This document shows, one piece after another, positions 29,953 through 38,299 of a DNA stretch of 64,000 nucleotides (position 1 is the stretch's first letter; the number at the start of each line of letters is the position of its first letter). The translations under genes and the position numbers were made by a program. The stretch comes from SZUA-36 sp963749115 (GTDB taxonomy: Bacteria; Pseudomonadota; Gammaproteobacteria; Xanthomonadales; SZUA-36): positions 62,001 through 126,000 of the forward strand of contig CAVVLP010000007.1 in assembly GCA_963749115.1 (NCBI GenBank). Direction: 5' to 3'. The notes beneath the pieces were generated by a model, which ran no database searches, had not been told where the DNA came from, and saw only the letters and a list, made by a program, of their open reading frames with translations.

Positions 29953-31575
29953 TTATTTAATTCCGTCTAATTGCGGACCTGAGGAGACCAGTGAGCGGCC
30001 CTCTTCGTTATCGGTAAACCCTGTAAAGTTATCAATAAACAGCTTGCCCAGCTTCTCTGCCTTGGCCTGCCACTCTGACACATCCCCATAGGTATCGCGC
30101 GGGTCGAGAATGCTGCTATCGACGCCAGGCAACGCCAGCGGAACCTCCAGGTTGAAAATCGGCAACATCCTGGTTTCTGCTTTGTCGATCGAGCCATCGA
30201 GAATGTTGTCGATAATACCACGGGTATCCTGAATCGAGATGCGTCTGCCGGTACCGTTCCAGCCGGTATTGACCAAATAGGCATCAGCACCGCATGCTTC
30301 CATCCGTTTCACCAACTGCTCACCGTACTTGGTCGGATGCACACTCAGGAACGCCTTGCCAAAACAGGCTGAGAAAGCTGGTGTCGGTTCGGTGATGCCC
30401 CGCTCTGTCCCGGCCAGTTTTGCGGTAAAACCGGAGAGGAAGTGATACTTTGTCTGACCGGGTGTTAGTTTGGATACTGGAGGCAATACGCCGAAAGCGT
30501 CCGCTGTCAGAAAGATGACCTTATTTGCGTGACCGCCCTTTGATACCGGTTTGACGATATTGTCGATGTGGTAGATCGGGTAGGAGACACGGGTGTTTTC
30601 AGTCAATGAATTGTCGTCATAGTCGACAGTTCCGTCATCTTCTACCGTGACATTTTCCAGCAAAGCATCGCGTTTGACGGCATGGAAGATATCCGGTTCA
30701 GCCTCTTCGCTCAAATGGATGGTCTTGGCGTAGCAGCCGCCTTCAAAGTTGAACACGCCATTGTCGTCCCAGCCATGTTCGTCGTCGCCAATCAGTGCGC
30801 GCTTGGGATCGGTGGAAAGCGTTGTCTTGCCGGTGCCTGAAAGACCGAAAAAGATTGCGGTGCTGCCATCCTCGCCCACGTTGGCGGAGCAGTGCATGGC
30901 AGCCATCCCGCGTAACGGAAGGAAATAGTTCATCATCGCGAACATGCCCTTCTTCATCTCACCGCCGTACCAGGTACCACCGATCACCTGCACTTTCTCG
31001 GTCAGGTTGAAAACGGTATAGACCTCGGAATTGAGACCATGCTCTTTCCATTTCTGGTTGCTCGTCTTGGAGCCGTTCATGACGATAAAGTCAGGCTCAC
31101 CGAAATTCTTCAGCTCCTCGTCGGTCGGGCGCAGGAACATGTTCTTGACAAAATGCGCCTGCCAGGCAACCTCCATAATGAACCGCACCTTCAGCCGTGT
31201 ATCGACATTGGTACCGCAGAAGGCATCGATAACGAACAAGCGCTTGCCGGAGAGCTGTTTGGTCGTCAGCGCCTTCAAATCGGCCCAGACTTCCGGAGTC
31301 GTTGGTTTGTTGTCGTTCGGAGCCTTGGGTGATGTCCACCAGATGGTGTCACGGGAGACATCGTCCATGACGATGTATTTATCCTTGGGAGAGCGACCGG
31401 TAAATTCACCCGTCATCACATTGACGGCGCCGTACTCTGTCACGACACCTTTTTCAAAGCCTTCCAGCCCTGGTTTCGTCTCCTCTTCGAATAGCTTCTC
31501 ATACGAAGGGTTGTAGACGATTTCCTTTACGTCAGTGATGCCATATTTACTTAGATCCAGATTTACCGCACTCAT
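29953..31575 (-). CDS. pckA: Phosphoenolpyruvate carboxykinase (ATP)
   Basis: ATP-dependent PEPCK, 540 residues, intact; converts oxaloacetate to PEP in gluconeogenesis. Substrate arginine is in TGRSPKDK (residue 61), metal/substrate block MKKGMFAMMNYFLP and HCSANVG, kinase-1a P-loop GLSGTGKTT, kinase-2 GDDEHGWDD, and the PEP-contacting arginine in TRVSYPIYH. The 145 bases upstream are AT-rich with several TATAAT-like hexamers but no single convincing promoter. The upstream gene on the same strand is a degenerate PEPCK fused to a HAD domain, and a pckG relic lies beyond it, so this gene probably replaced a GTP-type enzyme. Confidence 0.97.
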   Translation of the reverse strand: MSAVNLDLSKYGITDVKEIVYNPSYEKLFEEETKPGLEGFEKGVVTEYGAVNVMTGEFTGRSPKDKYIVMDDVSRDTIWWTSPKAPNDNKPTTPEVWADLKALTTKQLSGKRLFVIDAFCGTNVDTRLKVRFIMEVAWQAHFVKNMFLRPTDEELKNFGEPDFIVMNGSKTSNQKWKEHGLNSEVYTVFNLTEKVQVIGGTWYGGEMKKGMFAMMNYFLPLRGMAAMHCSANVGEDGSTAIFFGLSGTGKTTLSTDPKRALIGDDEHGWDDNGVFNFEGGCYAKTIHLSEEAEPDIFHAVKRDALLENVTVEDDGTVDYDDNSLTENTRVSYPIYHIDNIVKPVSKGGHANKVIFLTADAFGVLPPVSKLTPGQTKYHFLSGFTAKLAGTERGITEPTPAFSACFGKAFLSVHPTKYGEQLVKRMEACGADAYLVNTGWNGTGRRISIQDTRGIIDNILDGSIDKAETRMLPIFNLEVPLALPGVDSSILDPRDTYGDVSEWQAKAEKLGKLFIDNFTGFTDNEEGRSLVSSGPQLDGIK

Positions 31576-31720
31576 TATTGGAAACTCCCATTTCTACGCT
31601 TATGTCAAATTAATAAATTATATCTGTATGATTATATTGGTGTTATATTTTGTAGTATACCCTCAACGATATAATATTTGCCTGAAATAATTATCAGCAA
31701 TCACTTGCAAACAGATTCGG

Positions 31721-33925
31721 TCAGGATACAGCATGAATTGTTACCAGATAGTGACCGAAATCAACAAAAAAGACACAGCCGGGAATCTTTTCAAGATTGA
31801 TGAGGCCGGTGATACTGTCATATGCTCTCACATCTTCAAACCAGTTCATGGCGCTTTTGATCGCCGGGGACAAATCGTCTTCATAGTTACTTAATCGGTT
31901 TGAAAAGGAGTTTTTCAACATTTGATTTGCCGCTACAAACCCGTCACGGTCACCTTCCCACGCTTTTTCCGGATTCAACATGGTCTCCGGGTAGCCCGTA
32001 AAACCGCATACTGATTCATAATTCCAATAGCTGTCCATATGCCACTTGAATTGGTAGGCCTTATCACTGTGAACCGCGGAGACAAATCGTCGCATCAATG
32101 TCAGGTTGAGCACAGAGGTGTCATTTTTGCGGGGTCCAAGAGGTAATGCGTTTAGTAACCAGCATTGGCTTTGTGCGCGTTCAAGTTTTTCGTATAAAAG
32201 TCCGGCATAAAAAGACTCCCGGTAAAAGGCCAGATCGCTATTGTAAAAAGGTATATAAGAGATAGTTGGGAACTCGCCGGATTGGGACGGCTTCCACTTC
32301 GATTCATACCCCAGCAAAAGAAATATTGCGGCTTGCTCCCGGGTCAGTTTTCCAATTGCCGGCAGTACACCCATCGAATCCTTTACAATAATGAAAACAT
32401 GTTTTGGAAAAGCGGCAATTCCGCTCCTGTCGGCATGCTGCAAATGGGCTATGGGGAAAGACGCAATCGAGTGATATTCAGGGTTCTTTCTCTCAAATAT
32501 AATATGCCGCTTTTCGTCGATCCCGGCATTTTCCAGAATGGTTGCAAATTTTCGCGTAGCCGAATATATCTCCGGGTCCATAATTTCATCAAGCCCATCG
32601 ACCAGGGTTCGGCACCCCCACTCGATATTGGTGAAGTTGTCCTGGGTCCAGCCATGGCAGTCGTCCCCGAAAAATGCGTACCTGGTATTGAGGCAGAGAC
32701 TGTTTTTCAGCGCATGGTCCTTTCCAAAAAAGACGGATAAGCTGCCATCATCACCTTTAATGGCGGAGCAGCGGACCGGTATCATGTCATTCTTTGGCAG
32801 GATGAAGCTCAAAGTAAAAAAAACGGCCTTTCGAATGGCATTTGAAGAGTTTGCCCCGACGATCAGGATCAACTTTTTGAGGAGGTTTATCAGGATCATG
32901 TTTTCCGATATATTCTCATCCGCGCCAGCACTGACTTTGAACTCTGGAACATGAATCAGCGTGTATTCAGGGAAAAACGACTCCATCTCCTCGCTGCTGA
33001 CATGACGAAACATATGTCTTGCAAAAAGATTGGGCCATGCATCCTGGGTGATAATACGAAGTGGAATACGGCAGGACGCTTCCGATCCGGCATAGCAGTC
33101 CTGAATATAAACCGATTGATCTTTAAGAAAATCTTTCAGGCTATCAAAAATGCGGTGGTAGTCCTCTATCTCAACGGGCGATACCACGTCGCTCCAGTGG
33201 ATATCATTTTCACTCGAGGGCTCCCTGACAAGGTATACGCCAATATCAGCAGCAGATTCAAACTCAACCTTGTTGATCACGACCGGCCCAAGATGGGCCA
33301 GTTCACCTTCACGCCGCCGGACGATCTCTTCCACGAGTTGTGGCGTCGAAAAGTTGTGGTAGACCTGCTTGATTCCATGCAGATTTATCAACTTGAGACC
33401 ATAATCTCCGCTGCCAAATTCGATTTCCAGAAAGGAGTTGAAAGAAAAGGCACGTTCGGAGACGGTATTGGGCACCTGGATAAAGGGTACGCCATATTTT
33501 TCGGCTGAAAACTGGTCGACCTGGCTGTCGCCAATAAACACTGCGTCCTTAGCCTCAACCTGGCACTCATCTAAAATCTTATCAAGCCGCTTCAATTGGT
33601 CCCACTTATCGATATGCTCAGCCCCGTAGATCGCCTTTAGTTTATTCAAGATTCCGAATCGTTTGGCGATTCTGCTCAAGCGCGTTTTTTGACCGTCAGA
33701 GCTGATCACGATTTCGAGATTTTTCTGCACAACGAAATACTCTATGAAATTAAGGAATCCATACCGCAGCATCCAGGTGATACGCTCCTTTTTCATCGGG
33801 TCCTTGAAGATATCGGCTTGTGTCCGGCTTAAATCCGGCTGGAAAATCGTGTCATGGGCGTCAACGATAATTAGTTTCGTTCCGGGAGGGATTCTGTATG
33901 TCGATTGTTCGTTTACAGTGCTCAT
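31721..33925 (-). CDS. HAD-like domain fused to a degenerate ATP-PEPCK-like domain
   Basis: A 734-residue two-domain protein. Residues about 15-155 are HAD-like: motif I D22-A-H-D-T26 (the usual second Asp replaced by His), motif II ISSDG (75-78), motif IV IGDSQVDQFSAEKYG with D133 and D137. Residues about 205-680 align over full length with the neighbouring PckA, including VRCSA, FFG, GDDCHGW and the C-terminal adenine-binding domain. Key PEPCK residues are altered. GRSPKDK is lost, and the metal histidine (HCSAN) is Arg385. The P-loop is GKDHALKNS instead of GLSGTGKTT, although Lys407 stays. The PEP-binding arginine is gone; the Asp pair D421-D422 stays. ADP/ATP binding may persist without PEPCK activity. 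Cotranscribed with the kinase-like gene 15 bases upstream. HprK/P shares the PEPCK P-loop fold, so a kinase/phosphatase role is possible. Confidence 0.72.
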   Translation of the reverse strand: MSTVNEQSTYRIPPGTKLIIVDAHDTIFQPDLSRTQADIFKDPMKKERITWMLRYGFLNFIEYFVVQKNLEIVISSDGQKTRLSRIAKRFGILNKLKAIYGAEHIDKWDQLKRLDKILDECQVEAKDAVFIGDSQVDQFSAEKYGVPFIQVPNTVSERAFSFNSFLEIEFGSGDYGLKLINLHGIKQVYHNFSTPQLVEEIVRRREGELAHLGPVVINKVEFESAADIGVYLVREPSSENDIHWSDVVSPVEIEDYHRIFDSLKDFLKDQSVYIQDCYAGSEASCRIPLRIITQDAWPNLFARHMFRHVSSEEMESFFPEYTLIHVPEFKVSAGADENISENMILINLLKKLILIVGANSSNAIRKAVFFTLSFILPKNDMIPVRCSAIKGDDGSLSVFFGKDHALKNSLCLNTRYAFFGDDCHGWTQDNFTNIEWGCRTLVDGLDEIMDPEIYSATRKFATILENAGIDEKRHIIFERKNPEYHSIASFPIAHLQHADRSGIAAFPKHVFIIVKDSMGVLPAIGKLTREQAAIFLLLGYESKWKPSQSGEFPTISYIPFYNSDLAFYRESFYAGLLYEKLERAQSQCWLLNALPLGPRKNDTSVLNLTLMRRFVSAVHSDKAYQFKWHMDSYWNYESVCGFTGYPETMLNPEKAWEGDRDGFVAANQMLKNSFSNRLSNYEDDLSPAIKSAMNWFEDVRAYDSITGLINLEKIPGCVFFVDFGHYLVTIHAVS

Positions 33926-33940
33926 TGATACGATCCTATA

Positions 33941-35266
33941 TTAAATGTCGCTCTGTTCCATGATTATTGTGAACTGATTTTCCAGGAAATCTATTATCGT
34001 TGCCGGTTGGTAGCAATACTGACCATTTTCGAAATGATCCAAAAGAAATCTTTCCGGTATCGCGAAAACAAGGCGGCTAATAACATGCAAATCGATTTTC
34101 CTGACCTTCGGCACAAGCTTGGCAATAGTTTTTCGGTACAGGTTGTCTGGGGCCAACTCTCCGATCTGCCTGAAATAATCCCTGAGTGCTGATGCCCTCG
34201 CCTCTTTTTGAGCGAGATAGTGCGACTCAAAGGGATCGAACATGAGCTCAGGAAACAGCATCTCTCCAAAATCCACCGTGAAGATCGGACCTTGCAGACC
34301 TTGTGGCAGGAGATAGTCATAGGGTTTGCGGTCTTTCGCCGCGCCAAATAGCTGATCCAGAAAGTCCGAAAGAATCAAATCGGTATAATTGCTACATTGA
34401 GCGATAATAAGATTCCCAAAGTCCTGCGAATCAGAGGTCTCTCTATTCTGGAAAAACTGCAAATTCAAAGGGTTTGATTCCTCCCGAAACAGAGACAGCC
34501 CCCAGGTAATATTTAACTCTCTGAACTTCTTATTCAGCACATCCACGAGGTATGGAGAGGGGTGCGTATCCTGAATAGCTCTGGATAGAACATATCGGTG
34601 ATGACCAGGGCCGGCATATTGTTTTTCATCGCTGAATGCCAAGTTGAACCGGGTATCCTTATACCCAAAGTAATTGCGTGGAACCTGTACCCCCAGCAAC
34701 TGCCCAAACACCGATCCCAGAACCTCGTGAATAACATCCCTGCCGTGGTGATTGAAGACATCGTCAAAAACAGAACCATCTTTTTCAACGAGCTTTTCTT
34801 TTCTGGAGAGGTAAAAAATGAATAACGCCCTTAATTTCGGGTCCTGGATGTTGCCGGGCTGTGTATCATCGGTAATACATTCGATGGCAGACAACTGCCG
34901 TTGAACGATTCCTTTCTCAAAATTGACCTCGGCCACCTCAGGCTCATCCAAAAAACAAAATTTTCTCTCCGACACAGAGCACTCATCGAATTGAAAGAGT
35001 GACAGTGAAAACTCAAGAAAATTTTTATAGCTCAATGAATAACGACTGGATATCCGTAAATAAACATCTTCGCCCTTAGCGTAAAACAAGCTGCCGTCAA
35101 TACTTAAAATCAGGATGTCGTGGATGTGGCACTTCGGATAATTGGTGACGCCATACTTCGAACGGTCAGTTTTAAGCCACTCGATGCCCGGTCGATTCAG
35201 GTCGATAATCGTCTCAACCTGGTTGATAAGCCCACTGTACATGTCATCTTTATTTTCGATGTACAT
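33941..35266 (-). CDS. HipA/PI4K-like kinase-fold protein, unknown function
   Basis: A 441-residue protein with no signal peptide. The C-terminal half shows a lipid/HipA-kinase-like pattern. A helix with EVLGSVFGQLLGVQVP (residues 181-196) resembles helix alphaC, KDRKPYDYLL (311-320) resembles the catalytic DRxxxN motif with Asp in place of Asn, and FTVDFGEML (329-337) resembles the metal-binding DFG. The tail IPERFLL resembles the HipA-like C-terminus. The N-terminal half (residues 1-150) is not recognised. Start ATG 35266 follows GGAGCACTGA. It is first in an operon with the HAD-PEPCK fusion. Identification as a kinase fold is inference from motifs alone. Confidence 0.55.
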   Translation of the reverse strand: MYIENKDDMYSGLINQVETIIDLNRPGIEWLKTDRSKYGVTNYPKCHIHDILILSIDGSLFYAKGEDVYLRISSRYSLSYKNFLEFSLSLFQFDECSVSERKFCFLDEPEVAEVNFEKGIVQRQLSAIECITDDTQPGNIQDPKLRALFIFYLSRKEKLVEKDGSVFDDVFNHHGRDVIHEVLGSVFGQLLGVQVPRNYFGYKDTRFNLAFSDEKQYAGPGHHRYVLSRAIQDTHPSPYLVDVLNKKFRELNITWGLSLFREESNPLNLQFFQNRETSDSQDFGNLIIAQCSNYTDLILSDFLDQLFGAAKDRKPYDYLLPQGLQGPIFTVDFGEMLFPELMFDPFESHYLAQKEARASALRDYFRQIGELAPDNLYRKTIAKLVPKVRKIDLHVISRLVFAIPERFLLDHFENGQYCYQPATIIDFLENQFTIIMEQSDI

Positions 35267-35491
35267 TCAGTGCTCCATTAATTCTGTATTGTCAGATTCC
35301 ATCTCTGAGCTACATATTAAGAATCGTCAAACCGATCGAACCTTCCGATGATACCTTTTCGCTGAGGGTAGTTTAGCGCTGCCGTGATTTGGTGAAATGA
35401 CATACCGCAAGTCAGAGTCAGATTACCCTGCAATCCAAAATATGCCAGCTCGGGTGACAAGCTACACTTGTGCACAGCTAACCAACACGCC

Positions 35492-35650
35492 TACATAACG
35501 CACTGGATCTTGCTGATAAATTGCCCCCGATCTTCCATGTGAACTGGTTCAGAAAGGATCAGGATGGAAATTGGATATGGCGAGCGCTTGCCGGCTCAAA
35601 TGATTGAAGAGTTGGATAAGGTCACGGTTTCGTTAACAGAAAACGCTTGA
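35492..35650 (+). pseudogene. pckG: Relic of GTP-type PEPCK (pckG) C-terminus
   Basis: Read in shifting frames, this stretch gives YITHW, then LADKLPPIFHVNWFRKDQDG, then NWIW, then GYGERLPAQMIEELDKV. These match two separated parts of GTP-PEPCK: the HW...LPKIFHVNWFRKD block and the C-terminal GERLPAEM tail. About 110 residues between them are missing and frames change, so it is a true relic rather than a sequencing error. A terminator follows the stop codon. The 225 bases upstream (35267-35491) hold no gene I can recognise and probably carry the promoter of the minus-strand cassette. Confidence 0.7.
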
Positions 35651-35671
35651 ACAAAATGAAGTGAATATCCG

Positions 35672-35705
35672 GGCTGCCCCGTTACAGGGGCAGCCGTTTT
35701 CTTTT
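35672..35705 (+). terminator. Rho-independent terminator after the pckG relic
   Basis: Stem GGCTGCCCC/GGGGCAGCC with loop GTTACA, followed by GTTTTCTTTTT. It lies 22 bases after the relic stop, which supports the relic having once been a plus-strand gene. Confidence 0.8.
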
Positions 35706-35760
35706 TACTGGTTGTAAACAACCAACATCCCAGTCCAATGCGTGGTTCACTCTCTCAATT

Positions 35761-36123
35761 TCACTCTTCGAATTCGACGTTGATATCCGCCCCGGGGTCG
35801 ACCTGATTTACCACGTAAACGACGGTTGTACCCTGGTACCGTGGTTGGTACCAGATACCACCACAGTAGTGATATGTGATTCCGCCTCTCACCCTGGTGG
35901 TGCATCCATACGGAAGGGTGGCAAGGGACATGCCGACATAAACACGACGGCGTGTACGTCTGCGGGTCCGCCGGCGCACGCCTGCAACACTGCCAGGAGT
36001 TGCCGGTCTGCCTACCCTGGCTTCAACCAGGCCTGCCAGGGGAATTGCCACAACAGCTACCGCAAGGGTGGCCATTGAGCGCATAAATTTTCTGCGTTCC
36101 ATTTTCTTCTCCCGCGTGCTCAT
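35761..36123 (-). CDS. Exported protein with Arg-rich motif, unknown function
   Basis: A 120-residue protein with a twin-arginine-like N-terminus (ERRKFMRSMATLAVAVVAIPLAGLV) and a strikingly basic stretch RRRTRRRTRRRV around residues 51-61. The C-terminal part (LPYGCTTRVRGGITYHYCGGIWYQPRY followed by TVVYVV) resembles the small beta domain found in some periplasmic proteins with repeated YY/YQP motifs (DUF6515-like). Its start overlaps the end of the DUF2092 gene by ATGA, so the two are coupled. Function unknown. Confidence 0.7.
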   Translation of the reverse strand: MSTREKKMERRKFMRSMATLAVAVVAIPLAGLVEARVGRPATPGSVAGVRRRTRRRTRRRVYVGMSLATLPYGCTTRVRGGITYHYCGGIWYQPRYQGTTVVYVVNQVDPGADINVEFEE

Positions 36124-36950
36124 TGCGCTGATGCTCCCCTGATGAATTCGATTTTTGTGGCGTCCTGGGGCGCTTTGAATTCAAAGAGCCCCGGTTTGAA
36201 TTCCGGACTGGTATCCCAATCAAGATTGGCAACAAAACGGGGTGAACCGCCTTCCCATTTCGAAGTGATCATGATCTTCCTTGTTACTGGACGGTCGCCT
36301 TCCTCTACCCATAACTGAACATCAACCTCCGCTCCGCGGATAGCAAGGTGATGACAGTCCGTATTACCCACCCGAGCCTTGTCGGTGAGGTACAAAATAG
36401 TCTCCCCTGATGTGAGCAGATGGGTTGATGCGTCTTTGTAAATCATATCCAGCAGTGGAGCCTCAATACCCAGTTCATCAAGTGCAAACTCCATCGCAGC
36501 TTCAATATCTTTCGGTATATCGGCCTGACCATAAAGCCTGGTTGCCGAGTTAAAAAAGGTAAACAGGCCGTCGTGAAAATAGAAACCCCTGGTCGCCTCA
36601 CCGTCCGCACTGGTGATGAGCATTGAGCCGGGGCGTCTTATCGAAACGCTTACCTCTTCTGCGTTTGCAACCATTAATCCGGCACCCAGCCTGGCATCCG
36701 TGAATGTGACACCTTTAATAACAACCTGGTCCTGGGATGATTTAAATGCAGCCATCTGTTTCAGCACCTCGATGGCTTTGGCGTCTTGTTGAGCACCGTC
36801 CGCCTGTGCGGCAACGGTGCTGAAGCCCAATAAAACGGCAAGCACTACAAAATATGATTTAGCTCTGGTAGTCAATTTGTTCTCCAGTATTCTGGTTTGA
36901 GAATCATGTTCTTCCGAACTTTCTACAATAGTACTTCTATCGGTAAACAT
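36120..36950 (-). CDS. DUF2092-like periplasmic protein
   Basis: A 276-residue exported protein, with a signal-like hydrophobic segment preceded by a long basic stretch (SYFVVLAVLLGFSTVAAQADG). The ORF start MFTDRSTIVE may be too early; the signal itself begins near residue 28. The mature region (ALDELGIEAPLLDMIY, DCHHLAIRGAEVDVQLWVEEGD, PVTRKIMITSKWEGGSP) matches the DUF2092 pattern, whose fold is like LolA/LolB lipoprotein carriers. A role in lipid or lipoprotein handling is only a fold-level guess. First gene of the pair with 35761-36123. Confidence 0.8.
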   Translation of the reverse strand: MFTDRSTIVESSEEHDSQTRILENKLTTRAKSYFVVLAVLLGFSTVAAQADGAQQDAKAIEVLKQMAAFKSSQDQVVIKGVTFTDARLGAGLMVANAEEVSVSIRRPGSMLITSADGEATRGFYFHDGLFTFFNSATRLYGQADIPKDIEAAMEFALDELGIEAPLLDMIYKDASTHLLTSGETILYLTDKARVGNTDCHHLAIRGAEVDVQLWVEEGDRPVTRKIMITSKWEGGSPRFVANLDWDTSPEFKPGLFEFKAPQDATKIEFIRGASAQ

Positions 36951-37161
36951 AAAGTATGTATGGCATACGCATTTTAATACATCAAATTTCCATCAATTCA
37001 AAAAAACCGGGTGAATAAATCCTCAACTGTTGTACCCGATGAATCAATCCAGGTAATTCATTCGCGTTGGATTGCACCGATAATTTATTTTTCAATGGCG
37101 GCAGAGACGCTTTACTTTAAAATGCTGGTCTAAAGCCATCATTTGATTCGGAGGCCTGATC

Positions 37162-38256
37162 ATGAAGTTTTCAAGAGTCATCCATCAAGCCAGTCAAAGT
37201 GCTTTCGTGCGCTTTCTCGGTGTCACGCTGTTGATTTCCCTGGTTTCGGCCTGCTCCAGCATCGGGCCAAAAACCATTAACCGGGATCAACTGGATTATG
37301 GCCAGAGTATCGGCCAGAACTGGAAGAACCAGATGCTGGCCAACCTTGTGCGTTTACGTTATGTCGATATGCCGGTTTACCTGGATGTCGGCCAGATCGT
37401 GGCGGGTTACTCATTGGAAACGCAGGTGTCAGGTGGTCTGGGTTATGGCACGGCGTTTGATTCCAGTAACACGGCATCACTGGGTGCAGGCGGCAAATTC
37501 ACTGATCGACCCACCATCACATACACACCAAAAACCGGCACCGACTACCTGACCAGCATGCTAAAGCCGATTGAGCCTTCAAGTTTATTGGCACTGATTC
37601 AGTCCGGCTATGATGCCAGGCTGCTGTTTACCTGGGCAGTAGAAGCTATCAATGGTCTTAAGAACTATTCAGTGACTGCCGGAAAAAAACGCGAACCGGA
37701 CCCCGAATTTTATGAATTCGTGGAGCGATTGAGGGAATTACAGATCAGAGGCGGGATAGCTTTTGAGCAAAGTACTGATCCCGCCACAAAAAATAAAATT
37801 ATTATATTTTTCAGGAATGTCTCGGCTTCGGAACATGAAATTGAGGAGGGAAAACGGGCGAGGGAAGTGGTCGGCTTGAGCACCGAGAGGGAGAAATTCC
37901 GTGTGGTTTATTCTCCTTTTGCCTTTGAGGATGACGTTCTCGCCATTCAAACACGATCCATCCTGCAAATCATGGGAGCTATGGCCGGTTTTGTAGAGGT
38001 TCCGGAAAGTAAGTCCTCCCAGGCAACCGAGGGTTATGAAGTACCGTCTGAAATGCAACGGCCTTTCTTTGTGTACTCAGGGCCGGACAAACCTGAGGTC
38101 AGTTTTGCTGCAACCCTATACGATGATTACTGGTACTGGATCAAACCGACTGACTTGCGCTCCAAGCAGGTTTTTACCCTGATGCTCTTCCTGACAACGC
38201 TTACGGATACAGGGGGCGAGGACAATAATCCGGTGCTGACCATCCCCACGGGATAG
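37162..38256 (+). CDS. Lipoprotein of unknown function
   Basis: A 364-residue lipoprotein with signal FLGVTLLISLVSAC, predicted lipidated at Cys31. The mature protein starts SSIGPKTINRDQLDYGQSI and continues with ANLVRLRYVDMPVYLDVGQI, which I recall only as part of an uncharacterised proteobacterial family. The C-terminal part has KPTDLRSKQVFTLMLFLTTL. No enzyme motifs seen. Strong GGAGG before ATG 37162. Confidence 0.75.
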   Translation: MKFSRVIHQASQSAFVRFLGVTLLISLVSACSSIGPKTINRDQLDYGQSIGQNWKNQMLANLVRLRYVDMPVYLDVGQIVAGYSLETQVSGGLGYGTAFDSSNTASLGAGGKFTDRPTITYTPKTGTDYLTSMLKPIEPSSLLALIQSGYDARLLFTWAVEAINGLKNYSVTAGKKREPDPEFYEFVERLRELQIRGGIAFEQSTDPATKNKIIIFFRNVSASEHEIEEGKRAREVVGLSTEREKFRVVYSPFAFEDDVLAIQTRSILQIMGAMAGFVEVPESKSSQATEGYEVPSEMQRPFFVYSGPDKPEVSFAATLYDDYWYWIKPTDLRSKQVFTLMLFLTTLTDTGGEDNNPVLTIPTG

Positions 38257-38299
38257 GATTCACTGGTTTTGCTGAAAAGTATTTATGGCACGCAGTCTG

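Noticed and set aside
35761..36123. RiPP precursor linked to the kinase/HAD cassette
   Set aside because: It is separated by the pckG relic and its terminator, is coupled to the DUF2092 gene, and is a full-length exported protein rather than a leader-core peptide.
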